Assembly (NCBI GenBank): GCA_031424795.1
Contig: JANPIC010000099.1
Location: forward strand, 1 to 24,888
Origin: Aalborgiella sp031424795
Lineage (GTDB): Bacteria; Pseudomonadota; Gammaproteobacteria; Burkholderiales; Burkholderiaceae_C
Length of the DNA stretch: 24,888 bases
Direction of reading: 5' to 3'
Part shown: piece after piece, positions 8,321-16,148 of the stretch
Position numbering within the stretch: the first letter of the stretch is position 1
How the letters are laid out: every line of letters begins with the position of its first letter
Position numbers and translations under genes: made by a program
The notes under the pieces: model-generated
The model's input: the letters and a program-made list of their open reading frames with translations, nothing else
The model's database searches: none
What the model was told of the DNA's origin: nothing

Positions 8321-8391
8321 CATCAAAATGATGCTAAATATTGCTCTAGCCGGCGTATTTATTGCTTAAGTAGCTATGAAAATAATAGTAG
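8321..8391 (+). repeat. Dispersed repeat, copy 3, supplying the rlmH leader and start codon
   Basis: An upstream hairpin CATCA-AAA-TGATG at 8321-8333 is followed by TGCTCTAGCCGGCGTATTT, ATTGCTTAAGTAGC and TATGAAAATAATAGTAG. The ATG inside the terminal GCTATGAAAATAATAG is the rlmH start codon, so the repeat forms the 5' untranslated region and the first codons. Confidence 0.87.
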
Positions 8392-8843
8392 TTGCTGTCG
8401 GCAAAAGCATGCCGGATTGGGCGCAAACCGCGTGGGATGACTACGCCAAACGCTTTCCATTCGAGCTCAAAGTCGAAGTCAAAACCGTCAAAACCGAGCC
8501 ACGCAGTTCCAAAACGCTAGAAACCATCTACGCCGCCGAACGTGAACGTATCGAGGCATGCATCCCCAAAGGGACCCGCATCGTCGCTCTAGACGAGCGC
8601 GGTAGCAACCTCACCACCATGGCGCTGGCGGGTAAGCTCAAAAACTGGCAACTTGAAGCCGCAGACGTTGCCTTGGTCATAGGCGGCCCCGACGGTCTAG
8701 ACCCCGAATTCAAAAAAGCTGCCCATGAGCGCATTCGCCTATCAGACCTCACTCTGCCGCACGCCTTTGCACGGGTGTTGCTGGTTGAGCAGCTGTATCG
8801 GGCTTGGTCTATCAATGCGAACCATCCCTACCATAGGGAATAA
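8376..8843 (+). CDS. rlmH: 23S rRNA (pseudouridine1915-N3)-methyltransferase RlmH
   Basis: A SPOUT-fold methyltransferase that methylates pseudouridine 1915 of helix 69 on assembled 70S ribosomes. All 155 residues match the family: the N-terminus MKIIVVAVGKSMPDW, the SAM-binding knot segment ALVIGGPDGLD and the diagnostic C-terminus YRAWSINANHPYHRE. The start ATG and the codons for Met-Lys-Ile-Ile-Val coincide with the 3' end of a dispersed repeat copy. The only ribosome-binding-like element (TTAAG, about six bases upstream) is also repeat sequence. The gene follows rsfS and precedes maf by eight bases. Confidence 0.97.
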   Translation: MKIIVVAVGKSMPDWAQTAWDDYAKRFPFELKVEVKTVKTEPRSSKTLETIYAAERERIEACIPKGTRIVALDERGSNLTTMALAGKLKNWQLEAADVALVIGGPDGLDPEFKKAAHERIRLSDLTLPHAFARVLLVEQLYRAWSINANHPYHRE

Positions 8844-8851
8844 CACCGCGA

Positions 8852-9493
8852 ATGATGACTTCTAAAGCCTCTCCCTTCATCTACCTAGCCTCCCAAAGCC
8901 CACGCCGTAGCCAGTTGTTGGATCAAATTGGCGTGGCGCATCACATCTTGGTGGCAGATGCTGCTGAAAACGCGATTGAAGACGCTGAAAGCCTAGAAGT
9001 TGCGCTTAAAAACGAAGCGCCAAAGGCTTACGTGATGCGGGTGACGGGTTTGAAGCTGGATGCCGCTGTGGCACGACTGAAAAAACGCGGCTTGGTGGCT
9101 GCACCTGTGCTGTGTGCCGATACCACGGTGGCGATGGGGCGAGTGATTTATGGGAAACCTGAGAATGCGGCGGACGCGGCGCGGATGTTGGCTGAGTTGT
9201 CGGGGAAGACGCATAAAGTGCTGACGGCCGTTGCTGTGTCTGTGGATACGGTGCATGGACGCAAGCGAGTGAGCCTGCTTAGCGAATCTAAAGTGACGTT
9301 TGCTACCATGACCAAGACGCAGATAGCCAGCTACGTCGCCACAGGCGAACCACTGGGCAAGGCGGGCAGCTACGGGGTACAGGGCATGGCGGCGGGGATG
9401 ATTGAACGGATCAGCGGGAGCTATTCAGGCATCATGGGTTTGCCGCTGTTTGAAACGACGCAATTGCTGCGGAAAATTGGCATGCATAATTAA
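8852..9493 (+). CDS. Maf-family nucleoside triphosphate pyrophosphatase (YhdE-like)
   Basis: 213 residues of the Maf/Ham1-like fold, hydrolysing non-canonical or excess dTTP/UTP-type nucleotides to monophosphates. Visible motifs are the N-terminal LASQSPRRSQLL (phosphate-binding loop), VLCADTTVAMG (catalytic Asp), GKPENAADAARMLAELSGKT and the C-terminal GKAGSYGVQG with SGSYSGIMGLPL. The tyrosine-containing GKAGSYGVQG segment matches the YhdE (dTTP/UTP) subgroup rather than YceF, although the residue 30-50 loop is longer than usual. The ATGATG at 8852 offers two adjacent starts. It is packed between rlmH and rng (three-base gap). Confidence 0.92.
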   Translation: MMTSKASPFIYLASQSPRRSQLLDQIGVAHHILVADAAENAIEDAESLEVALKNEAPKAYVMRVTGLKLDAAVARLKKRGLVAAPVLCADTTVAMGRVIYGKPENAADAARMLAELSGKTHKVLTAVAVSVDTVHGRKRVSLLSESKVTFATMTKTQIASYVATGEPLGKAGSYGVQGMAAGMIERISGSYSGIMGLPLFETTQLLRKIGMHN

Positions 9494-9496
9494 GGC

Positions 9497-11017
9497 ATGC
9501 AGCAAGAAATACTGATCAACTGGTCACCCCAAGAAACGCGCGTGGCAGTCGTCGAAAGCGGCGCGGTGCAGGAAATGCATGTCGAGCGCAGCTTGGAGCG
9601 GGGCATTGTGGGTAATGTTTACTTGGGCAAAGTGGCGCGGGTGCTGCCTGGTATGCAGTCGGCGTTTATAGACATTGGCTTAGAGCGGGCCGCGTTTTTA
9701 CATGTGGCAGATTTGGTCAGCAGCATCAATTTGCGCCATGCTGAGCCTGATGAAAACGGCAAATCAAGTGATGCACCATTGCAGCTTCCGCCTATTGAAA
9801 AACAAGTCTTTGAAGGCCAAACCCTGCTGGTGCAAGTCATCAAAGAACCTATAGGCACCAAGGGCGCACGGCTGTCAACGCAGATCAGCCTGTCGGGTCG
9901 TTTACTGGTGTTTTTGCCGCAAGACAAGCACATTGGCGTGTCACAAAAAATACCTTTGGAGCAGCGCAAGCAGCTGCGGCAACGGTTGCAAAATTTGGCG
10001 ACCGCAGCGGCATCACCTTTGTCGTCTGGCATTGATGATGTGGGCGGCTACATTTTGCGCACGAACGCTGAAGAGGCTGAAGATGCGGAGTTGGCCGAAG
10101 ACATCAGCTATTTGCGCAAAACTTGGGGGCGGATTCAGGACGCAGCCAAGCGGTTGCCGCCTAAATCCGTCGTGCATCAAGATTTGAACCTGCTGCAGCG
10201 GGTGATGCGTGATTTGGTGAGCGAGCAAACGCAATCCATTCGGCTTGATTCTCAGTTGCAGTATGAAAAATTGATAGCATTCGGTAAAGAATTCATGCCG
10301 GCTGCCGCTGAAAAATTGCACCACTACAAAGGTGAGCGACCGATTTTTGACTTGTTCAATATCGACGATGAAATCGGCAAAGCACTGGGTGCGCGGGTGG
10401 ATTTGAAGTCGGGCGGCTACCTGATCGTGGATCAAACCGAGGCGATGACGACGGTCGATGTGAATACCGGCGGCTACGTGGGTGCACGTAATTTTGACGA
10501 AACCATTTTCAAAACCAATTTAGAAGCGGCAGGTGCGATTGCGCGGCAGCTGCGTTTGCGTAATTTGGGCGGCATTGTGGTGCTTGATTTTATTGACATG
10601 ACGCGTGCTGAGCACCGCGATGCTGTATTGGCGGAGTTTAAAAAGCACTTGGCACGCGATAGGGTGAAAACCGCTTGCAGCGATTTTTCTAGCTTAGGCT
10701 TGGTAGAAATGACGCGCAAACGCACCCGTGAATCGCTCGCCCACATGCTGTGTGAGCCCTGCGCGGTGTGCGCGGGCAAAGGCATTGTCAAAACGGCACG
10801 CAGCATTGCATATGATATTTTGCGGGAGATATTGCGTGAGTCGCGCCAGTTCAACCCACGCGAATTCCGCATCATCGCCGCCCCCAAGGTGATTGAGCTG
10901 TTTTTGGACGAAGAAAGCCAACATTTGGCAGAGCTGAGTGACTTTATTGCCAAGCCGATTTCGCTGCAAAGCGAGAATGCGGCGGGGCAAGAGCAATACG
11001 ATGTGGTGTTGCTGTGA
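9497..11017 (+). CDS. rng: Ribonuclease G
   Basis: An endoribonuclease of the RNase E/G family acting in 16S rRNA 5'-end maturation and mRNA decay. The 506 residues start with the G-type N-terminus MQQEILINWSPQETRVAV and the S1 segment NVYLGKVARVLPGMQSAFID. Catalytic metal ligands are visible as Asp321 (DVNTG) and Asp364 (VLDFIDM), 43 residues apart as in E. coli RNase E (Asp303, Asp346). The Zn-link is Cys419-x-x-Cys422 (MLCEPC), preceded by MTRKRTRESL. There is no RNase E-type C-terminal scaffold, which makes it RNase G. The stop overlaps the next gene's GTG start (GTGA). Confidence 0.96.
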   Translation: MQQEILINWSPQETRVAVVESGAVQEMHVERSLERGIVGNVYLGKVARVLPGMQSAFIDIGLERAAFLHVADLVSSINLRHAEPDENGKSSDAPLQLPPIEKQVFEGQTLLVQVIKEPIGTKGARLSTQISLSGRLLVFLPQDKHIGVSQKIPLEQRKQLRQRLQNLATAAASPLSSGIDDVGGYILRTNAEEAEDAELAEDISYLRKTWGRIQDAAKRLPPKSVVHQDLNLLQRVMRDLVSEQTQSIRLDSQLQYEKLIAFGKEFMPAAAEKLHHYKGERPIFDLFNIDDEIGKALGARVDLKSGGYLIVDQTEAMTTVDVNTGGYVGARNFDETIFKTNLEAAGAIARQLRLRNLGGIVVLDFIDMTRAEHRDAVLAEFKKHLARDRVKTACSDFSSLGLVEMTRKRTRESLAHMLCEPCAVCAGKGIVKTARSIAYDILREILRESRQFNPREFRIIAAPKVIELFLDEESQHLAELSDFIAKPISLQSENAAGQEQYDVVLL

Positions 11018-11805
11018 GCGAGTGCGCCATGGGTGAGGACGGCTTGCCGCCCGCTTTCTACGAAGCAAATATCACTGCAAACGCGTGCCCGATCCCGATC
11101 CTCGTATACCACCAAATTGCTGAAGCTCCCAAAAAGGGTGCTCCATTTCGTGGATTGTATGTATCGCCTGCTGCGTTTGCGCGGCAAATGGCGCTGCTAA
11201 AGCTATTGGGTTATCAAGGCTTGTCGATGACGGATTTGCAGCCTTATTTACGAGGTGAAAAGCAGGGAAAAGTGGTTGGCATCACGTTTGATGATGGTTA
11301 TTTGAATAACCTCACGAACGCTTTGCCTTCGCTGCAAAAGCAGGGGTTTACCTCAACTTGCTATGTCGTTGACGGTTTGCTTGGTCAAACCAATGTGTGG
11401 GACCAAGGCATAGGCATTGCTCAGACCCCATTGATGACGGCTGAACAGCTCTTGCAGTGGCAAGCGGGCGGGCAAGAGGTGGGTGCACATACGCAAGAGC
11501 ATGTGGATTTGCTCGCTATCAGTGAATTGGCAGCTTGGAAGCAAATTGCCAACTCCAAACCCGCTTTGCAAAACTTGCTGAACATGCCGGTAAATCATTT
11601 TTGCTACCCCTATGGCAAGTTTGACAAGCGGCATGAGGTGATGGCCAAGCAAGCGCACTATGAAACAGCGACGACGACGGTGCGTGGCCGTGTGTATGCC
11701 GCTACAAATATGCTGACACTGTCACGCGTTCCTGTGCTGCGTAGCACCTCATTGCCGGTCTTTTGGTTGAAAGTGGCAACAAAGTACGAGGACGGCAAAG
11801 TTTGA
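11014..11805 (+). CDS. Polysaccharide deacetylase family protein (NodB homology domain, CE4)
   Basis: 263 residues with a NodB-type domain. Motif 1 is TFDDGY (Asp93 likely base, Asp94 metal ligand) and motif 2 is HTQEH (His159, His163 metal ligands). FCYPYGKFD provides the later substrate-groove motif. Such enzymes remove N- or O-acetyl groups from polysaccharide or lipid-linked sugars. No signal peptide precedes the domain (the N-terminus is MSECAMGEDGLPPAFYE), so it is probably cytoplasmic and may act on a precursor; that is inference from context, since glycosyltransferase genes follow. The GTG start at 11014 overlaps the rng stop as GTGA; an ATG at 11029 is an alternative. The stop overlaps the next gene's TTG. 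Confidence 0.9.
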   Translation: MSECAMGEDGLPPAFYEANITANACPIPILVYHQIAEAPKKGAPFRGLYVSPAAFARQMALLKLLGYQGLSMTDLQPYLRGEKQGKVVGITFDDGYLNNLTNALPSLQKQGFTSTCYVVDGLLGQTNVWDQGIGIAQTPLMTAEQLLQWQAGGQEVGAHTQEHVDLLAISELAAWKQIANSKPALQNLLNMPVNHFCYPYGKFDKRHEVMAKQAHYETATTTVRGRVYAATNMLTLSRVPVLRSTSLPVFWLKVATKYEDGKV

Positions 11806-12944
11806 AGATTGCCGTTTTTAACCGCATTTTCTCTAAGAAGGCGGGCGGGGCAGAGCGGTATTCCGTTGCCTTGGTAGAAGAACTAGCAGCGAAACATGAG
11901 ATTCACGTTTTCGCGCAAGATATTGACCACCACTGGCCAGGAGTCACGTACCACCGTATTTCAGCGCCGCTTAGACGTTCTCGGTGGCTCAACCAGCTTT
12001 GGTACGCCACGGCGACGTGGTGGCAGACGCGTGAAGCTTCAGGGTATGGCTTCGACATTGTTCACTCGCATGAAAATACCTGGCACGGCAATGTGCAGAC
12101 GGTGCATGTGTTGCCCATCAAACATAACTTATTCAATGGCAAAACAGGGCTTAACAAAGCCAAAGCTTGGCTCAAAGTGCTTACCAGCCCGCGCTTACTG
12201 GCTTATTTGGCTTTAGAACGTGGTCGATTTGCCAAGCAAGCACGCAGACACGTCATCGTGACATCGCCGAGTTTGCGAGGTATTTTTAATGCAGCGTATC
12301 CGAACAGTGGTAACGCTTTGTCGGTCATTACCCCAGGTGTTGTGCGGGCGGGGTTGATGGCAGACAAAGCGGCAGCTAAACGAATATTGGGTGTGCTCGA
12401 GGATGGCTTCACCATTGCTTTTGTGGGAAATCGTTACGATATCAAGGGTTTGCCAACGCTTCTTCATGCACTTCAAGTCTTGCCAGAGCAAGTTAATCTG
12501 CTTGTGGTGGGAAATGCTGCAGAGGTTGGTTTTTACCAAGCACAAGCTGAAAAACTCGACATAGGCCAGCGTGTGCGCTTTTTGGGTGCTATTAACGGCG
12601 TCGAACAGGTGTACCAAGCAGCTGATTGTTTGGCGCACCCCACACGAGAAGACACCTTCGCCATGGTTGTGTTGGAAGCCATGTCTTACGGCTTGCCCGT
12701 GGTGGTGAGCGGCGAAAAGTATTGTGGTATTGCTGGTTTGTTGACGGACGGGTTAAATGCCTTGGTTTTGGATGAACCGAAAGACGTTGCAGCATTGACG
12801 CAATTGCTGCTGAGTATTGTGGACAACGCTGAATTGAGAGGCAAGCTTAGTACTGAAGCGCTGAAGTTTGCCGATGGTTTTTCTTGGGGTCAGATTTCGC
12901 TAGAGCAAGAGCATATTTACGCTGAAGTTATTAGAAAGCAGTAA
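11802..12944 (+). CDS. Glycosyltransferase family 4 protein (LPS core type, WaaG-like)
   Basis: A GT-B fold glycosyltransferase of 380 residues. The N-terminus MKIAVFNRIFSKKAGGAERY contains the acceptor-side GGAERY loop. The C-terminal donor-binding signature HPTREDTFAMVVLEAMSYG carries the two glutamates of the EX7E motif. These features and the gene context (deacetylase upstream; msbA, ligase and WaaE-like genes beyond) fit transfer of a hexose to the LPS core at the inner face of the membrane. I place the start at TTG 11802, which overlaps the upstream stop (TTGA) and has GAGG about ten bases upstream. A longer version from TTG 11763 would only add unrelated residues. The exact sugar is unknown. 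Confidence 0.9.
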   Translation: MKIAVFNRIFSKKAGGAERYSVALVEELAAKHEIHVFAQDIDHHWPGVTYHRISAPLRRSRWLNQLWYATATWWQTREASGYGFDIVHSHENTWHGNVQTVHVLPIKHNLFNGKTGLNKAKAWLKVLTSPRLLAYLALERGRFAKQARRHVIVTSPSLRGIFNAAYPNSGNALSVITPGVVRAGLMADKAAAKRILGVLEDGFTIAFVGNRYDIKGLPTLLHALQVLPEQVNLLVVGNAAEVGFYQAQAEKLDIGQRVRFLGAINGVEQVYQAADCLAHPTREDTFAMVVLEAMSYGLPVVVSGEKYCGIAGLLTDGLNALVLDEPKDVAALTQLLLSIVDNAELRGKLSTEALKFADGFSWGQISLEQEHIYAEVIRKQ

Positions 12945-12957
12945 TTTAAGAGGTTAA

Positions 12958-13008
12958 TATGCTTCTAGCCAGCGCATTTGTTGCCTATGTAGCTATAAAA
13001 TATATAGC
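12958..13008 (+). repeat. Dispersed repeat, copy 4, between convergent genes
   Basis: TTCTAGCCAGCGCATTTGTT followed by GCCTATGTAGCTATAAAATA and TATAGC. The 3' end forms a perfect stem GCTATA-AAATA-TATAGC (12992-13008) followed by AATATTTT. It is the only structured element in the 76-base gap between the convergent glycosyltransferase and msbA genes, so it may act as a weak bidirectional terminator. Confidence 0.78.
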
Positions 13009-13020
13009 AATATTTTGATG

Positions 13021-14802
13021 TTATGTTGAATGCAAACCTAGGCGATACAGCTTCGCATAAAACCCATTATCAGCCAGCAGTTTGGCGTGCGAGCCGATTT
13101 CAATAATCTTGCCAGATTCCATCACCACGATTCTGTCGGCATGCTCAACGGTAGATAATCTATGGGCAATCACCAAGGTGGTGCGGTTTTTCATTAATAT
13201 TTGCAAGGCTTCTTGTACGGCGCGCTCGGATTCTGCATCCAGTGCGGATGTGGCTTCGTCTAATATTAATATCGGGGCATCTTTATATAAGGCTCTGGCG
13301 ATGGCTAGGCGCTGGCGTTGGCCGCCTGAGAGTTGCACGGCGTTATGGCCTACGGTGGTGTCTATGCCTTGTGGCAAGTCGGTTATGAAACTGCCAAGGC
13401 GCGCTGCTTCTAAGCATTGGCTGACTTTGTCTCGGTCTACGGATTGATTATCTAAGCCAATATTGACACCTAAAGCCACATTATTAGCAATAGTATCGTT
13501 AAGCATCACGACGTGTTGGCTAACTAATGAAAATTGATTTCGCAGTGAATTTAAATCCCAATCTTTTAATAATTGATTATCTAAACTGATGTTGCCAGAG
13601 TAAGGCTCCAAAAACCGAGGTAATAAATTAACCAAAGTGGTTTTGCCAGAGCCGGATGAACCCACCAGTGCAATGGTTTCGCCGTGGTCTATGGTGAGGG
13701 AGAGGTTTTCAACCGCAAAGCCTGCGCCTTCTTTGTATTTGACACTGGTATCCAAAAACTCAATATGCCCATCTGCCCGCGCTTTGCTGAACGTGCCTGA
13801 TTGTTCGCTTTCAGACATATCCAGCAAGTCAAACCCACGCTCTAAAGACGCCAAACCACGGGTGATAGGGTTGGCGATTTCAGACAAATGCTTAATGGGT
13901 GCGACCAATAACAGCATGGCGGTGACGAAAGCGGTGAACTCGCCCACGCTGGTGCCACTATCTGCACTTTGCAAGAGTGCTACAGAGATGATAGCTGACA
14001 AGGCAATAGCTGCAATCATCTGCGTCAGCGGCTTCATGGCTGCAGATGCGGCGGTGGTTTTCATCGACAAACGACGCAAGGTGTCGCTGATGTCGGTGAA
14101 ACGCTCAGCTTGCGCGGGCTGGGCGGCATGCAGGCGAATGTCGCGGTGCGCCAAAACGTTTTCTTCGACCACATAAGCCAAATCGTCGGTCGCTTTTTGG
14201 CTGGCTTTTGACAAGCCGTAGAGCTTTTTCGACAGCTTCGCCATGATGAAGGCGACCGCAGGCAGCATGACGGCGACAATCGTCGTCAGCTGCCAGTTGA
14301 GGTAAAGCAGGTAGCCAACCAGCGCGATCATGGTGACGGTGTCGCGCACCAAGGCCATCAAGGAATTGACAAGCAAGCTTGAGCCGTTGTTGACCTCGTA
14401 AACGACCGTGTTGGCTAGTTCGCTGGAGTTTTGTTCAGCAAAAAGAACGAATTTAGCATCCAAAACCTTGGCGAACATGGCTTGACGCAGCTTCATCAAG
14501 CCTTTGGACGTGACTTTTGTGACGGCCAATTCAGCCACAAAGCCGGCAATACCGCGGACACCAAACAAGGCGATCAAGGTGACGGGAATAATCCATACTT
14601 GCAAGCTGCCTTTTGTGAACCCTCGATCAAGCAGGGGTTTTAGTGCTGCAGGAATCATGGGTTCGGTGCAGGCCGCGATGGCAACCGCGAAAAATGCGAT
14701 GATCCATGCGCTTTTGGGTTGTCCAAAGAAGGGAAGCAGCCGCGCAAAACGCTGACGTAAGGATTTATTCACAGAAACTGAAGAGGTGGTCGAATTTGTC
14801 AC
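13021..14802 (-). CDS. msbA: Lipid A/lipopolysaccharide flippase, ABC transporter MsbA
   Basis: 593 residues: an N-terminal six-helix exporter domain (hydrophobic segments at about 33-50, 70-92, 150-185 and 260-300) fused to one ATPase domain. Walker A GSSGSGKT is at 381-388, the signature LSGGQ at 491-495, Walker B ILILDEATSALD at 511-522 and the H-loop His at 547. Half-transporters of this kind dimerise and flip lipid A-core across the inner membrane using ATP. Flanking LPS genes support MsbA over another exporter. The start is GTG at 14802 with no clear ribosome-binding site; a second GTG eleven codons in is possible. The ATPase half (about 13020-13630) uses visibly more A/T-ending codons than the membrane half. 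Confidence 0.92.
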   Translation of the reverse strand: MTNSTTSSVSVNKSLRQRFARLLPFFGQPKSAWIIAFFAVAIAACTEPMIPAALKPLLDRGFTKGSLQVWIIPVTLIALFGVRGIAGFVAELAVTKVTSKGLMKLRQAMFAKVLDAKFVLFAEQNSSELANTVVYEVNNGSSLLVNSLMALVRDTVTMIALVGYLLYLNWQLTTIVAVMLPAVAFIMAKLSKKLYGLSKASQKATDDLAYVVEENVLAHRDIRLHAAQPAQAERFTDISDTLRRLSMKTTAASAAMKPLTQMIAAIALSAIISVALLQSADSGTSVGEFTAFVTAMLLLVAPIKHLSEIANPITRGLASLERGFDLLDMSESEQSGTFSKARADGHIEFLDTSVKYKEGAGFAVENLSLTIDHGETIALVGSSGSGKTTLVNLLPRFLEPYSGNISLDNQLLKDWDLNSLRNQFSLVSQHVVMLNDTIANNVALGVNIGLDNQSVDRDKVSQCLEAARLGSFITDLPQGIDTTVGHNAVQLSGGQRQRLAIARALYKDAPILILDEATSALDAESERAVQEALQILMKNRTTLVIAHRLSTVEHADRIVVMESGKIIEIGSHAKLLADNGFYAKLYRLGLHST

Positions 14803-14856
14803 TGGCGCGGATGCTGTGTAGGCAAAAGGGGCATAAAGTGCCTGTATTATCGCTGC

Positions 14857-16146
14857 ATGACGGAACAGCCACTCTCTTTTGCAAAGCTGCGAAGCACGCC
14901 GCCAAAAATTAACGCCTTGTTACTAGCAAGAGTTTTTGGCATCGCAGCCTTGGTCGGGACGATGCTCTCGCTGCCGTTGACCAATATTTTTGCAACTCTG
15001 GCATTACTTTCTTGGTTCTTCTCAGGCTGTAAACCGGGTCAAAACTGGCAAACTGATCTTAAAAATCCAGCTGTTTCAGGTGCTTTGTTACTTTTAGCTT
15101 GGATGTTACTAAGTTTGCTGTGGTCACATGCGTCAATGCAGCAAACGTTTGCAGGCATTTGGAAATACCGAAAACTGATTTATGTGCCGCTGATGGTGTT
15201 TTTGTTTGCGGATCCCAAATGGCGTGATGCTGCAATCAAAGCTTGGCTGGGCACCGCCATTGTGCTGATGTTGTACGCTCTGATTCATATCTTGCCAGAC
15301 CCGATTGGCGACGGTCATATGGGCGTGCATCCTGCGCTGCCGCTGTCTACGTACTCGTACATCACCTTGGGTTTCGTGTTGATACCGGCGTTGACTGTAG
15401 GCTTGGCTTGGATGATGCAGGGCAGGGCTTGGGTTGATAAAAGTATGGGCGCTTTGGTTGCACTTCTGACCGTGGCTTTTGTGGTGCTGGCGCAGCAGGG
15501 GCGGACAACTTATGTGACGTTGACTGCCTTGCTGATTTTCTTCATTTTGACACAGCTGAAAAGTACGAAAAAATGGCTGGCGATGGCGGTTTTGCTTATT
15601 GCTGCGGTCAGTGTGGGACTATTTAGTACCAAGGTGCAAACACGTGTCGCTGAAGTTGTGGCTGACTCACGGGTTGAGCAAACGACAGAGACCATATCGT
15701 CGTCTGGCTTGCGGCTTGGGTTTTGGCGAACAAGCTTAGATATTGCCAAAAACAACCCGATTCTGGGTACGGGCATGGGCACTTGGGCGGATGAGTACCG
15801 AAAATATGTTGTCAGCACGCCAAATACACCGAAAATCGCGGCTTCAGGCGGCAATCCGCACCAAGAGTATTTGTTGATGGCGTCTCAGCTTGGCTTTGTC
15901 GGTTTGGCGTTGTTTCTGGCATGGTTGGGACGCTGTTTTGTTGGGAGCCGATCTTTGGCAAGTCATGAACGGATTGCCGCTCAATCGCTACTGGTCGCTT
16001 TCACGGTGGGATGTTTTTTTAACTCAACCTTATTTGACAGCGCGACGGGGCATTTCTTTTGTATTGGGCTGGGCATTTTGTTTGCTGGTTATAAGTCGGC
16101 TAGATCTGTGGGCGCAAATACAGAAACAAAAGCAATTTATCATTAG
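14857..16146 (+). CDS. O-antigen ligase (WaaL/Wzy_C) family membrane protein
   Basis: 429 residues, mostly hydrophobic, with about ten transmembrane segments. The central and C-terminal part carries the Wzy_C/O-antigen ligase pattern: QGRTTYVTLTALLIFF, then a periplasmic loop with SGLRLGFWRTSLDIAKNNP, ILGTGMGTWADEY and a conserved HQEYLLMASQLGFVGL. The loop His and Arg residues are those used by ligases and polymerases of the family. It most probably joins O-antigen to lipid A-core, given the neighbours msbA and a core glycosyltransferase; polymerase activity (Wzy) cannot be excluded by sequence alone. It is divergent from msbA with 54 bases between the starts. A TATTAT box at 14845 would leave almost no leader. 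Confidence 0.85.
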   Translation: MTEQPLSFAKLRSTPPKINALLLARVFGIAALVGTMLSLPLTNIFATLALLSWFFSGCKPGQNWQTDLKNPAVSGALLLLAWMLLSLLWSHASMQQTFAGIWKYRKLIYVPLMVFLFADPKWRDAAIKAWLGTAIVLMLYALIHILPDPIGDGHMGVHPALPLSTYSYITLGFVLIPALTVGLAWMMQGRAWVDKSMGALVALLTVAFVVLAQQGRTTYVTLTALLIFFILTQLKSTKKWLAMAVLLIAAVSVGLFSTKVQTRVAEVVADSRVEQTTETISSSGLRLGFWRTSLDIAKNNPILGTGMGTWADEYRKYVVSTPNTPKIAASGGNPHQEYLLMASQLGFVGLALFLAWLGRCFVGSRSLASHERIAAQSLLVAFTVGCFFNSTLFDSATGHFFCIGLGILFAGYKSARSVGANTETKAIYH

Positions 16147-16148
16147 GC

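Noticed and set aside
10474..11187. 237-codon open frame on the minus strand across the rng/deacetylase junction
   Set aside because: Both genes on the plus strand have full family motifs; the antisense product is Ser/Arg-rich with no known pattern.
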